64,000 nt of DNA from Ahaetulla prasina (GCF_028640845.1 NC_080541.1:160464502-160528501); one strand, 5' to 3'; shown: positions 21,480 to 33,559, counted from the first letter of the stretch. Numbers and translations: made by a program. The notes: generated by a model not told the origin, from the sequence alone.

Positions 21480-23110
21480 AAGAAAGGTGCGAGCGCTGTT
21501 TAACAATCCCGTCAGCTAAATCCTATCGAGTCAAAGGGGCCAGTCAATGGGGCTAGGATGGATTCTGGGGCACCAGGGGCCCTTTTTGTGCCGTTCCCCA
21601 ACCAGGGCGGGCCAAGCAGCCGCTCTTTAGCGGCTCTGGAATGGATGTTGAGGTAACCCAAGAGGCAGCCTCTTTTCAACTCCCCGCCTTTTTAAACGCG
21701 TCCTGCCGGGCGGCGACAGGGACGCGGACACCAAAAGCGGCGCCTGCTCTTCTCCGCTTTTATTTTATTTTAGTATTCAATCGGCAGCAGAGGCTCGAGC
21801 CTTCTGGGGCGCCGGGAAAAGGAGCCGAGGAGCTGCAGCAACGTTGCAAGAGAGCCGAAAAGAGGGGTGGGGGGGGGAGAGAAGCAAAAAAGAAGAAGAA
21901 GCAGCAAGCTTTCCAGCCGACTTCGGTGTGGCGCGAGAATCCGATCCACCGCCTCCTTCCCCCGGCCGACAGGGCTGAACTGCCGCGCTGCACCACCACT
22001 TCCCAAAACAGATTTCCAGACTTGGAAGCAGCCCGCCACGAAAGGAGGAGGAGGAGGAGGAAGCGAAGGCGCGGCTGCTCCTGCTGCTGTTCGCTCTCCG
22101 CCCCCTTCCAGCGCCTTGACGCAGAGCGAGAGAGAGCAGAGAAAGGAACCGCGCCGTCCGACCGGCTGTGTGTGTGTTTGTGGTGGGGGTCTCGTCCCAG
22201 CCACCCACCCACTCGCTCCCTTTCCCTCTTCGCAGCGTGGGCTGATCTTAGAAGCGCTGTCGGCGGGGCCGTCGCCTCCTCCTCTTCCTCCACGCTCGCT
22301 CCTCTTGCACGCCCTCAACCCCCATCCCCACCCTCTCCAGCGTGAAGGTCACCTCCTCCTCTTCCAGGCGGCGGCGGTGGCGGCTCCGGCGGGCGCCACA
22401 GCCGGCAGCTCCGCTTCCTCCCACCTTCCTCCTTGCTAAAGGGCCAAAGTCGGCTCCCCGCCCGCCGCTGGGACCCGAGCCAAGCGGTCGCAGTCCAGCG
22501 AGCGGTGGCGACATGCCGGCGCCACTCCGCTTTCACCGTTCGGCTGGACTGGGACCGGCTTGGCTCGGGTCGCAGTAACTCCGCCAGGCTGTGCGCGAAG
22601 AAACCATTTAAAAGCCCGCCAGGCTTTCTTCTCCTCCGTGCTTCAGAAGTTGGGCTTTTAAATGGTTTCTTGGCGGCACAGCCTGGCGGAGTTACTGCGG
22701 ACCCGAGCCAAGCGGTCGCAGTCCAGCCGAGCGGTGAAAGCGACATGCCGGCGCCACTCCGCTTTCACCGTTCGGCTGGACTGGGACCGGCTTGGCTCGG
22801 GTCGCAGTAACTCCGCCAGGCTGTGCCGCGAAGAAACCATTTAAAAGCCCAACTTCTGAAGCACGGAGGAGAAGAAAGCCCTGGCGGGCTTTTAAATGGT
22901 TTCTTGGCACAGCCTGGCGGAGTTACTGCGGACCCGAGCCAAGCGGTCGCAGTCAGCGAGCGGTGAAAGCGGAGCGGCGCTCGGCATGTCGCTTTCACCG
23001 TTCGGCTGGACTGCGACCGGCTTGGCTCAGGTCCGCGCAGCGAACTGCTCAGCCTTGGGCAAATCCCGCCGGACGATCTCGCCACCTCTTTGGCGTCTCC
23101 TGTGCGGGGT
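21480..23110. promoter_or_regulatory. CpG-island-like GC-rich block in LRRC7 intron
   Basis: This stretch is strongly GC-rich with many CpG in an otherwise AT-rich intron. It has GA- and CT-rich runs, CAG/GCTGCT and GGCGGCGG triplets, and the look of a vertebrate promoter or 5' leader. Several long frames exist on both strands but none resembles a known protein. I cannot tell whether it is an active promoter, a captured one inside the surrounding MITE ends, or merely the GC-rich body of the repeat. Confidence 0.4.
22470..23046. repeat. Cluster of alternating inverted repeats
   Basis: A unit of about 100 bp (from CCACTCCGCTTTCACCG to AACCATTTAAAAGCCC) occurs near 22516..22617 and 22753..22851 in one orientation and near 22656..22752 and 22890..22987 in the other. 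Partial copies sit at both edges. The 38-bp spacer between arms also alternates in orientation. The result is a set of near-perfect palindromes able to form cruciforms. Confidence 0.85.
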
Positions 23111-23409
23111 TCCCGAAGTACATCAAGACGTAGACTCGAGTATAAGCCGAGGGGGCGCTTTTCAGCACAAAAAACGTGCTGAAAAACTCGGCTTATACTC
23201 GAGTATATACGGTAAACTAAACTAGAATTCCAGTTCTAATATCATACTCTGGCTACTTTAAATCAGGAAGCATTTTTTTCAGTCTTCTCCTTGCAGTTGT
23301 TTTGGATGATTGAGTTCATGAACCAACAAATATTGCTGTTGTTCAGTGAACACAAAATCTTGAGGAAATCTGGAGCTAATAATTGTTCAAAACAATTGAA
23401 CATTCTAAG

Positions 23410-23593
23410 CCCTGGACCATGGACCAGTCCCAATCCACAACCCAAGGAACAGGGATGCAAGCGAGTGAAGCTCCATCCACAGATGCACGGGATCTAGGCA
23501 GCATGTGAAACCATAATCCCGGTCCATGGAAAAACCATCCTCCAGAGAACTAGTCCCTGGCACCCAAAAGATTTGGGGCCACTGTTCTAAAAT
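23410..23593. mobile_element. hAT fragment, one end only
   Basis: The right edge, read on the minus strand, gives AGTGGCCCCAAATCTTTTGG followed by GTGCCAGGGACTAG, a hAT (Charlie-like) terminal style. No matching left end is visible. Confidence 0.5.
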
Positions 23594-23956
23594 ATTATGT
23601 GAAATGGTCTGAAAAGCAATATAGAATTCAGCATGCTATTGCTCTACCAGCATCATTTGGTTAATAATAAATATTCCTACTGGGCGAAGAGGCGGCAATA
23701 TAAAACTAATAAACAAACAAACAAACAAATAAATATGATGATAAAATGTCATATCATATTCCCTCTTCAAGTTTTTCACCTGTCTGCTCTTTTTTCACAA
23801 TCATCCTTTATGCACATAGCAGTAAATATGATAGGTTCCATCTTATGGGGTTTCAGTACATGAATAAAACTAGTCACATAAAGAAACGAGAAAGATAGAA
23901 AAGAATGGTAAACTAGAAAAATGAATAATTATAATATGTCAACTGATTTTTTTAAT

Positions 23957-23988
23957 CCTGATTGATTGATTGATTGATTGATTGATTA
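23957..23988. repeat. (TGAT)n microsatellite
   Basis: Seven or so TGAT units, then unrelated sequence. A short (AAAC)n run lies nearby at about 23708..23730. Confidence 0.9.
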
Positions 23989-23989
23989 A

Positions 23990-24350
23990 GGACCATCAAG
24001 TTGTTGTTCACTCTAGAACCCACATCTCTAGATGTTCTTCATGAAGATTTGTCCCTAGCCTGGTTTGCTATGTCTTCCAAAAGTCCGTCCATCCTGCTGT
24101 TAATTGTCCTCTTCTCTTTCCTTTTACCTTTCCCACTATTAGATCCTTCTCCATAGCCCTAGATATTTGTATACTGTGTCCAAAGTATGGTAATTTGAGC
24201 TTGATCATTTGTGCCTTGTATGAGAATTTTGAGTTGATCTGTTAAATGACACATTGATTTGTTTTGTTAACTATCCATCATAATATTTTCATGACTCTTC
24301 TCCAACACAAAGTTCAAAAGCAGTAATACCGTATCTATCCTTCTTCAATT
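23990..24350 (-). repeat. Probable retroelement remnant
   Basis: Words such as GGACCATCAAGTTGTTGTTC, GTGTCCAAAGTATGG and CTTCTCCAACACAAAGTTCA recall a repeat common in reptile introns, possibly RTE/BovB-related. It has decayed too far for a firm family. Confidence 0.4.
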
Positions 24351-25167
24351 TTTGTTTCCACTTTTTTAAATCTTATTTTCTGAATTATAGTTTTTGAGTT
24401 TAGTCAATGCGGTAAAAAACTATCAATTCTGTAGCTTCAACTTAAATTTAGAAGGTTATTTTTAAACTAAGCAAAACTATGCATTAGTTTCATAGTAATG
24501 TACTTGTTCACAATAAAATATTAAATATTTAAATAATATCTTATTTAAAGCTAATTACATACATACATACCTCTACATTAGAAAGTATTTTTCTGTTTTA
24601 GAAGAGAGAACCAATTTGTATAAAGAATTTATCAAAATAAGAAAATATTTTGTTATAGTTAACATTGGCTGAAATAGTTTTGATTGTGGAAATGCAATTT
24701 ATATTCAATATAAAATATATTTAAGGTATACTAACAACTTGTATCTTGTCCTTATGGAAATAATGGGGCTCTTCTGAAAACTGAAGCAGTTACTACAATA
24801 GCTCTGCTGACTTATTCTCTTTTTACTTCCCTACATCAGCTTAAATAAGGCAGCTAGATGCAGAATTCAACTACCGAGGGCACAACAGCAAATAGCATTC
24901 AAACACTAACATTTGCATAGTGTCATGTTTGTTCAGTTTTCTGAAATGTGGTTATTATGCAATGGCAACTGATATTTCAGTGTAGTTGGTGTTCTCAAAT
25001 CAAGAAAGCTTTTTATTCAAAGGTTAAATTATCAATATATAATATTTTGGAAATAAAATTAGCTATACTTGTAATCTTTTGAAAAGAAGAATAGAATACC
25101 TATTATCCTTCCCTTGCTAAACATTTATGAATCTGGGGTAAAACAAAATGAAACGTATTTTTCTTAC

Positions 25168-25285
25168 CATTTTTACTGATGTCAAGTTCTTTGAGATTAA
25201 CTAAACTGGCAATGCTGGTTGGCAGGCTTGAAAGGTCATTATCTGGGATGCTCAGTTTACGTAGAGCTTGACAGTTGAATAATTG
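25168..25285 (-). CDS. LRRC7: LRRC7 (densin-180), second coding exon, first LRRs
   Basis: This 118-nt exon has a pyrimidine-rich acceptor (TTTTTTAG before 25285) and a GTAAGA donor from 25167. It encodes 39 full codons starting [18 protein letters not shown] and ending [10 protein letters not shown], plus the first base of a Gly codon. This is the LRR consensus L-x2-L-x-I-x-x-N-x-L seen in LAP proteins. The wording ([17 protein letters not shown]) is that of LRRC7; ERBIN reads QSLHK and LINLRELDVSKN at these places as I recall. It starts in phase 0, matching the exon at 32352..32554, and ends in phase 1, matching the exon at 742..820. Confidence 0.95.
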
Positions 25286-25689
25286 CTAAAAAAGCAAGAG
25301 AAAAATAGTTATAAAATTTCTCATAAAATTTTAGCATGTTTTAATGTTTAGTGCAATTCTATAAGAGAGAATAAAACAGAACATATATAGTATAGTATAA
25401 TCACCAGTAAGAATCAGTAGACATATTTTCTCTTTAATCATGTTTCTACTTCACAGCCACAGCGAGAGAACATTATCTTCCACATAAAAACAGTAAGAAG
25501 ATATGAAACTAGCAAAGAGAGGTTAATAAGGTTTTTCTCTTAACAAAGTTTCCTAACAAGAGTGCAAAAAATAGAAGGGTTACTGAGAAAAATCTGGGGG
25601 TACATATGATTTTGCAGATTTTTAAAAGTAAGAAGAAGGACACATGCTGATCAGGAGATGCTCACCTTAACTTATAACTTAAGTTATAA

Positions 25690-26046
25690 TTTAACTTCCC
25701 GAAGGCCATCACTCTGCTAAACAAATAATTCCCTCAACATTGTCAAACTATTTACTAAATCTGCACTACTATTAATCTTCTCACCGTTCCCATCACCAAT
25801 CTCTTTCCACTTATGACTGTATGACTGTAACTTTGTTGCCTTATGATTTATATTGATATATTGACCATCATTTGTGTTGTAAATGTTGTACCTTGATGAA
25901 CGTATCTTTTCTTTTATGTACACTGAGAGCATATGCACCAAGACAAATTCCTTGTGTGTCCAATTACACTTGGCCAATAAAAAATTCTATTCTATTCTAT
26001 TCTATTCTATTCTATTCTATTCTATTCTATTCTATTCTATTCTATT
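25690..26046 (+). repeat. CR1-like LINE 3' end with (CTATT)n tail
   Basis: The region ends CCTTGTGTGTCCAATTACAC, then TTGGCCAATAAAAAATTC and a (CTATT)n array of about 12 units (25983..26046). A second copy without the long array is at 60600..60845. LINE tails that seed this pentanucleotide are characteristic of snakes as far as I know. Confidence 0.75.
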
Positions 26047-26149
26047 ATAATTACCTTAAAAAGGGAAATAACACCACTATTTAAATTTTATATCATTTTA
26101 TTTAACTGTGAATTAAAGCAGAAGCAGAATCTTGCTGCTGTAGGATTTG

Positions 26150-26372
26150 CTGTATGTGTGCAAGTGTGCCTGAGTCAGTTTTGATTCCAGGTGACTGCCT
26201 AGACAAATCCCTGCTATTTTGTTGCCTGCATTTTCAGAAGTGGTTTCATTCTAGGGTTAAGGAAGAATGACTGGCCCAAGTCACCTAGCTGGTTTTGTAC
26301 TTAAAGCAAGAGTAGAATTCACAGCCTCCTGATTTTTAGTTCAGTGACTTTAACCTTTACATCAAACTGACG
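26150..26372 (-). repeat. tRNA-derived SINE copy, minus strand
   Basis: Shares CAGGTGACTGCCTAGACAAA, GACTGGCCCAAGTCACCTAG and the decayed tRNA-like head with copies at about 27990..28199 (minus) and 62935..63115 (plus). Aged. Confidence 0.6.
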
Positions 26373-26841
26373 TTCACAGTAGAATCAATAAAACTTATTA
26401 TTATTCTTAGAGGGCAAACATCTAACCTATGGGAAATAAAAATTCATAGAATTTATGTTGAAGAAACTGCAAATGAAGATTTCTGAAATATCTAATGTGT
26501 AGATTTGCATTTGCATAACTGCCTTTGGTATATTTCATGAAGTGACCTATCTGTTCAAAATGTATTTTTTTAGTAGTCTGAGAATAATTGATTAAAAGCC
26601 ACTCTTTGGCACAAGTAAATGCAGCAGCATAGTGCAAACTAATTTTCATTATGAAAATGGTTTTCTTAGGAATAATGTTTTCATCCACCCTTTATTGTGA
26701 AATAAATAATACTATACCAAATGTGAGAAATGTTATGAAATTACTTGCAACAGCCTTTTTATTATATACATTTTCTCAGGAAATCTTATTTGTCCAAAAC
26801 CGATAATGATCTGAAACATTTAAGCTGACATTACTGATATG

Positions 26842-27480
26842 TACCGTATTTCTCCAAAAGGATAACCCACTTTGAAAATAAGCCCTATCACGTTTTTGAG
26901 TGCATGTGATCAAATTAAGCCTCACCTACAAACTTAGCCCTAAGTAAGACCCCGCCCACCCTGGGGTGCAGGCAGTGGGGCAAGGTACACAGGTAAAAAA
27001 TAAGCTAGGATGTGGATGGGTGGTGGTGAAGCTGCCCTACTTACCAGGCCTCGCACACCCCGACACCTACCTCGCCTTCTTCTGTAGCCACTTGCCGCCA
27101 CTCACACGCATCACCCTGGCCTCCATTCACCTTCAGATACCCGCCGATATCTGTTATCTGCAGCCGATAACAGAGCTCAAGATCAATCCAAAGCTCTGTT
27201 ATTGGCTGCAGATGCTTTTCGGCAGGCATCTGAAGGCGAAATGGAAGCCAGAGCGATGTGTGCGAGTGGCAGTAAGCATCCGTAGAAGAAATGGGCCAGC
27301 AGTGGGCTCCTCCTGAGCGGGGCTGTCGGTGCTACCGCCGCAAGGTGAGTCAATAATTAGAACCCTCCAAAAAGAAGGCCTGGCCATTTTTTCAGTGGTC
27401 AAAAATTCAAGTCACCAGGAATTAAACTCAACTTGAAAACAACTTCAATCTGTTTATTCTTTTTAGAAAATAAGGTCTAA
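26842..27480. mobile_element. TA-flanked MITE, CCGTATTTCTCCAAAA family
   Basis: The left end TACCGTATTTCTCCAAAA resembles the end of the better-preserved copy at 45204..45784. The interior shares CTTACCAGGCCTC, the palindromic region around CTGCAGCCGATAACAGAGC and CCTCCAAAAAGAAGGCCT. The right end is disturbed after about 27400. Confidence 0.65.
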
Positions 27481-27964
27481 ACTGCCAATATTACTGTTAG
27501 CATAAAAGTAGAGTGAAATATATATTCTCAGTATAGTGTATAGTTCTCAACCCTGAAAGGCATCTCAAAAGTTCCATAGTTGGAAAAGATTGGTATTTGA
27601 GCATGTTTGAAAGGAACTTTATGGTAATTAATGATTCTAGTCTTGAAAAATATAAATTGTCATTATAGCCTTGTTAATATAATTCTTGATTTTAAGAAAT
27701 GCCAATAAAACTTTGGACTTTAGCATTGTCTGCCCAATTAATATGTAATAAGTTGTTAGGCTTATTTGGTGTATTTGTGCCTCAAAAGCTTTAAACTAAG
27801 CAGTTCAACAAAAGTATGTATTTTAAAATGTTTTTATAGGTATGGAGCTATAGGCTTGAGTGCTAACAAAAAAATGGCAAGGATTATTTTTTCAATTTAA
27901 GGTCAGCACTTGCTGATAAGGAACTGTTAGGAACAAAATTTATACACATAATACACATTGTATT
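27481..27964. other. LRRC7 intron, AT-rich
   Basis: Nothing recognised between the MITE and the (ATTT)n-led SINE remnant. Confidence 0.5.
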
Positions 27965-28199
27965 AGTTAAAACTGGAGGATTATTTATTTATTTATTTTT
28001 ATACCGCTTTTATTATTTTTATAAATAATTCAAGGCAGAAAACATACACCTTCCTCCTATTTTCCCCCCAACAACCACCATGTAAGAAAGCTGAACTGGG
28101 CTGAGAAAGAGTGACTGGCCAAAGATCACCTAGTTGGCTTTCATGGCTAAAACAGGACTAGAACTCTCAATCTCCCACTTTCTAACCTGGTGCTTTAAC
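27965..28199 (-). repeat. tRNA-derived SINE remnant, minus strand
   Basis: Begins with an (ATTT)n run and ends in the same decayed tRNA-like head as 26150..26372 (TGGTGCTTTAACCACTAGAC). It provides the target site of the hAT element that follows. Confidence 0.55.
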
Positions 28200-28207
28200 C
28201 ACTAGAC

Positions 28208-28788
28208 CACTGGTTACCAACTGGTGGTCCGTGGACCACTGGTGGCCTGTGAGAAAATTTTGATGGTGTGTGGAGAAATCTTCATATTTTTGCCGGTGCA
28301 TCCTGATAGAGGAACTGCTCCGGGATGACCAATGGGCCGGTCCTGTGAGTGTGATTACTACAGCTCTAGAATATGGGACCGGCTGTGGCAGGGCTGGAAA
28401 TCTCTGCCCTGGAGTGGCACGTGCAATATGCAAAAAGGAGCACAGTCCTCTCTTTCCAGAATAAAATAATGGTGCTGTTCTGCGGCAGGGGAGGGGCGGC
28501 GCAAGTGAGCTGAAGCAGTGATTGTGATGGCTGGAAGCTGTGGAAGCAAAGCACTACTTAAACATGCATGGCATCAGCATTCCACCTTGGTATATTTGCA
28601 CCAGCCGATGGCACAGAGCAGCCCTCGTCTCCTGCTGCTTGGAACTCGGAGCAGTAAATGGCGACTGGTCCAGGGAGCAGAGGCCAGATTAGCCCCCTGC
28701 AAGCTCTTATCTCTTGAGGAGCCCAGCCAAAGTTTCCCACACTGCTTCAGTGAGCGCTCCTTGAGGTCCAAAAGGTTAGGGACCCCTG
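28208..28788. mobile_element. hAT-type nonautonomous element with 8-bp TSD
   Basis: Left end CACTGGTTACCAACTGG and right end AAGGTTAGGGACCCCTG form imperfect inverted repeats. Flanks are CACTAGAC (28200..28207) and CACTAAAC (28789..28796), agreeing at 7 of 8 bases. Short frames inside show no transposase motif. Confidence 0.8.
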
Positions 28789-28796
28789 CACTAAAC

Positions 28797-30693
28797 CATG
28801 CTGGCTCTCATATTAAATTAGGATTACCCTTTCCTCTTCATGGGAAATGACAGGAAGGAATGATATTGACACTTTGAATAATTTCCAAAGGACTTTTCTG
28901 TAGACCTGGGATAGAGTATAAAAATATTTTACTCTTGAACTGCGAGGTCTAGTTCTGGTTGACTCCTGCAACATTCTTTCTCAGCTATCTTATTCCTCCC
29001 AATATTGTCTGCTTGACTTTTCACAAGAAGCCAATGTTTCCCAAAATGTGAGGTGTAGCTCCTCGAATAGGTTCAAACAGAATCGGGGTGGGGGGGGTAG
29101 GCATAAAGAAACTTTTTGTTACGTTGTTAAAATGTGTCTAACTTTCCCAAAGTTTTATTGTATTGTTTATTGTTCTCATTTTCATTTTTGTTCCTGTTGG
29201 TGTTTCTATTTTTAGGGGAAATGTGTATATTAAGATTATACTAAAGAGAAGTGTGATGGCATAAAAAGGAATTGCTAGGAAACCAAGTTTCTGACTTGCT
29301 TTGAATTATCTCATTGGATGCAAGAAGGGAATAAGTCTTTTTTAAAAAGACTTATTTTCCACTGTCCATCTATGGAGCTGTGAACAATTAATTTTTATAA
29401 CTGCAGCAGATGTACATCGACTTGGAGAAAAATAAATGGAAATGGCAGCAGTTGGAGCCCTCGGGTATATTACTGTAGGTGATGAAACACATATGGCTTT
29501 TCAAATGCCTCTTATATCCATAGTTATTGTATTACTGTGCTTAAGTTCTAAACAGACAATAGTCCTTGAAGAGCAACTGCATTTGGAATCAATGCCAATG
29601 AAACACACAGGTTTAATAGTGTCAAGTGGATTCAGTTAGGAACAAATGGTATGTATCAATGGAACAAACTATACAGTACAGATTATCATAAAGTCTCAAA
29701 TTTCGCTTTTGACATGAGATAAATCTAGTGAAGCAAGGAATTTACTCTGCCCAACAGCAAAGACTGTGAAGAGAAAAATGGGCTACATTTTGCCAACACT
29801 CCTTGTTAATTTTGAGCACTGGTAGGGCATTGCTCACTGCTACTTGCTACTCCTATTCTTATTACCACTGTTCCTGCTATTGAGATAAACTGAGTTCATT
29901 TTCACTGTATTAAATTGTATGGCAAATACCAGAAACAGAAGAACACTACTGAGTTTTAAAGTAATAGTTTAGTAATAGTAAAATTTGATATTGTATATAC
30001 TTTCTGTTCTATAGTCAGAGAAATAGAAATTCCAGGTTATTACACATCAGGAAGATAAGCAAGTTTTTCCCCCCTCATAAACAGAAAAGTAACTAAAATG
30101 AAGGTTCCCATTGCTGCCAACAGAGATTAAAACTAACATCTGTCTTCCTTGAAACTGAATCCTAACGGACCTGGTCAATCTTGACTTGTAAATTTCACAA
30201 AGTCAGCGATCAAATTTTGGTAACCTGTCCCCAACAACGATTATTATTGAAGTGGGGTTAAAAGCAACAGAAAGAAGTAGTTCCAAGATCATGGTTATGA
30301 GAATGTAATACACATTGTTATGGAAGATACTAGAGAATGTAAATCGAAGGGGCTGTTGCATTTATATCATTAGAAGACTTCTATTATGATATGCCTTCAT
30401 ACTGAACAAACACATTCATGTGAACTTAGCCATTCAATAGCAAAATGATGCATTGGAATATGATAGTTTTATATCACCTATAATTGGAATTTTCTCCTAA
30501 ATGCTGTTATGTTGCCTTATTGTGGAGAAGAGAACAGAAGTGGATCCGAAGGGGAAGAGTGAAGAATGCCAGGCATGGACACTAAGAATGTATATTCCAA
30601 GGTGTGAAAGTTAGTCCAGTTTCTTAGCTAAATTAAGCGGTTATCTATATTCAGCAGCAGCGGTACAGGAAGATGGTGGAGGAGAATCAGAAT
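28797..30693. other. LRRC7 intron, no gene
   Basis: AT-rich intron. A short ORF at 29436..29639 has no recognisable similarity. I see no splice-flanked exon candidate. Confidence 0.5.
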
Positions 30694-30851
30694 CAGTGAT
30701 GGGTTGCTATCGGTTCACCCCAGATCGAGTGAACCAGTAGTGGCGATGGCAGGAAGCTCCGTCCACCCGCCCAGATGTCTCTGTGCAGTTGCAGAAGTAC
30801 AAGCATGCCCAAAAGCAAACCAGTAGCGGCCAAAATTGAAACCCATTACTG
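30694..30851. mobile_element. Small hAT-like MITE
   Basis: Ends CAGTGATGGGTT and AACCCATTACTG are near-perfect inverted repeats. The interior AACCAGTAGTGGCGATGGC recalls the family at 35959. The flanking octamers (ATCAGAAT, AGGAAAAT) agree at only 5 of 8, so the target duplication is doubtful. Confidence 0.6.
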
Positions 30852-31698
30852 AGGAAAATGCTCACTTTAGTGACAATGTCAAAAGTATAAGAATAAATAT
30901 TAATAACGATGTACTACTAGTTTTAAGATATAATTTATATTTTGTTGAATATACAATGCTTTATACTATTTTTTTAGGCCAAAAAGTGTTTTTAAATAAC
31001 ATCTTAATACGATATATAACTACACAGCAATGCACACTATGTTAAAAAGAGAAAATATACCTGAATCATACATCAGAAACTGACCTCCATCACACTTCTA
31101 TAAGACAGAAAATTATGATTTGGTATCCAGAGCCTTCTCTATAAACAGATTAAGTTCAGCTAGGAAATGACTTGGTTATGTATATCACTTTTCTATCAAT
31201 CCCTGGAGAATATAATTAAATTGTTCAATGGAGTGAAAACGTCATTGCAGCAAGCATCTAAACTGGGCTATAAGGATAGGAAAACAGCTAAGCCAAGCCT
31301 TAGTTTAGTCTTGGATGGCTATTTCTAATACTATTAAGTTAAATAAATTTTAGTTCTACAGAATAATAGGAGAGTTTTAAGCACAAGTTTAATTTTACGG
31401 TTGAAATTAATGGGAGTTAATAATTAAGTTAATGATTTATTAATATAGTCTTATTTTACACAAGAATAAGACATATCAAAATCTTTAAAATTTTATAATA
31501 AGTAAATATGCAGTATTTTGAATATGTATAATCCAAGCTGCACATTATGTGCATAAAAATATTTCATGAACGGATGGTAAATGGTAAATGTCTTGATAAG
31601 TAATGAAATAAATCCACACTACACAAAATACTTGTATGCATATATGTGTTGATACTGTTTACTTTTTTATTTATGAGTGAAAAGCTTTCAGTCATATT

Positions 31699-31753
<55 letters not shown>

Positions 31754-32351
31754 CATTCAATCAATCATTCAATCAATTAATCAATTTGTATAGCCATCCA
31801 TCTCACTAAGGTGAAATAAAAACAACTACAATACAAAATTTAAAATACATAAGTCAACAAAATATTAGGCCGTAAATCCATCGATGATCCTCCACAATTT
31901 TATTCCATTATTTAGATTCTTTTAATTAAAATAAAATGGACGCTGACATGACATAATCTTTGTTTTCAAAACTACCCAGCACATTCCTGGAACCAGTAGA
32001 TAAGGGCTGCAAAAATTCCAAATTTCCCCACTAACCAAAAAATAAAAAATAAAAATGGTTTTGGGTCAATAGAATAATCTCTATTCTTCTGGGGATGTCT
32101 CAGTATTATGAATTAATGGAGAATTTTTAGTCGAAGCACTTGCAGGCACAAAATCCAGTTTTATCTTATGTAATCTTTTTATATCTGCAAGCAAAGCCAA
32201 CAGAAGCATCTTTTCTAAAGATTAGAAAACGGGTGTTATTAGCTGCCACAATGAATTTTGCCTATGTTGAATGTTCTTTTCATAGAGTATGCTTCAAAAG
32301 TTCACTTAGCTAGACAGCTGCATTTACATATTATAGAAAGAAAGCATTTAC
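30852..32351. other. LRRC7 intron with (TTTC)n at about 31700..31753
   Basis: AT-rich intron sequence with a tetranucleotide microsatellite of about 14 TTTC units and a short imperfect (TCAA)n stretch. Nothing else recognised. Confidence 0.6.
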
Positions 32352-32554
32352 CTTAGGAAGTTCTTCAATTTGATTGGCATCCAGATAAAGCTCCTCTAAT
32401 GTCCGTTCAAAGTTAAAAACCTCCTTTGGCACTTGCTGAAGGCTGCAGTGGGAGTAATCAAGCACTGAGATTATTTCTTCTTCCCCTCGAAAACATCGGC
32501 ATGGCACCAGGCGGCCAATAATTTTCCTTTTAGTTGTCATCTCCAAATGCTGCA
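32352..32554 (-). CDS. LRRC7: LRRC7 (densin-180), start-codon exon
   Basis: ATG is at 32538..32540 and 63 codons follow to a GTAAAT donor at 32351. The peptide begins [18 protein letters not shown] and ends ANQIEELPK. It carries the LAP-family N-terminal leader with the VPCRC cysteines (palmitoylated in relatives) and the start of the first [13 protein letters not shown] and [10 protein letters not shown] fit LRRC7; ERBIN starts MTTKRSLFVR. A good acceptor (TTTATTTTAG) precedes 32554, leaving 14 nt before the ATG, so the exon is internal and at least one exon lies upstream. Those 14 nt are in frame with ATG (QHLEM), so an N-terminally longer isoform is possible. Confidence 0.96.
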
Positions 32555-33559
32555 CTAAAATAAAAAAATAATAAACTAAATTATTTTTCAAAATCACTGC
32601 TCATTTGAGTAGAAAAATAATTAACCAAATGTCCAAGATCATTTCAACGAATTCTGGAAAATAGAAGCCCATTTCTTTTAACACAGAAAACCAGTATCAA
32701 TTTACTAAACACTTTTTGTTCATTGCTTCTAACTTGGGGATGGTTTTTGTATATAGCTCATAAACTATATAGAAGATTCTAGGCAAACTCCTTAGAACCT
32801 GTGAATATGTTGTTCTACAGTTTCCTTAACTAGGGTTACTGTATATTTAGAATCAGAAATTTTTCTGATTCTAAATATATAGTAACCCTACTTAAGGAAT
32901 TTTTCTTTTTTCTTTTTATTCTATACCCAGAAATATGAGTAGAAATTCCAAAACTAATTGAGAAAGAAAAAAAATTAAGATGTATGTTGGAAGTATAACA
33001 AATAAATCAGGGAAAGACTGTTTCCATAATTTACTCTACAAGACAATATTTTAATTTAATTAAATGATTAAAGTATTTTATATGAAAAAGTGCAACTGTT
33101 ATAAAAAGTAAACAAATATATCATCCAGAGGTGTTCATATGTCCCTGCTTTCATCAAAACAATGAAAATAGCATGATTCCGTCAGCTTTGCCATTTTCGT
33201 ACATATATCTCTTGAAGCTAGTAACTATCACTGAGGAAACCACTACAAGGAAACAAAACGGCATCTGTTATCTAGATATGGAGAATTTGAAACAGGTTCA
33301 AAGATGCCTATAGAGAATGGAATAGTAGAGAAATATCAGTGGGAAAGAAAGTACACGAATGGGTACAAAACTCAGGAAAAATACAATAAATATTTTATAA
33401 ATAAAAGGAGGGAGGCAGAAACCTATGGAAATACTACCCTTTTATTCAGGCTTGCATTGTTTTCCCCAATAGTGAAGAAAATTGTTTACAAAAATAATTT
33501 AATTTGAACAACTGTAATGCCATTATACATCCTACAGAAATAACTAAACTGAACTGAAG
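32555..33559. other. LRRC7 5' intron, AT-rich
   Basis: Contains a short inverted pair of the word AGGGTTACTGTATATTTAGA near 32830 and 32860..32890. No exon recognised. Confidence 0.5.

Larger units (their letters stand above)
19404..23212 (-). mobile_element. Candidate 3.8-kb composite MITE relative
   Basis: The left end (CCGTATATACTCGAGTATAA) and its following 130 bp match the inverted right end of the 389-bp MITE at 17281. The right end (about 23131..23212) matches the inverted left end of that MITE, including the CAGCAC/GTGCTG hairpin. TA lies outside both ends. This is what one long element in the opposite orientation would look like. The interior holds a CR1 fragment, tandem repeats and a CpG-rich block. 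The alternative is two separate MITE fragments flanking unrelated DNA. Confidence 0.45.

Noticed and set aside
21641..22514. Long overlapping ORFs on both strands in the GC-rich block (up to 234 codons)
   Set aside because: GC-rich DNA lacks stop codons; the translations are Pro/Ser/Arg-rich low complexity on both strands without any domain.
32352..32554. ERBIN (ERBB2IP) as the host gene
   Set aside because: The paralogue has MTTKRSLFVR and differing residues in the next exon; the peptide here fits LRRC7 at all those places.
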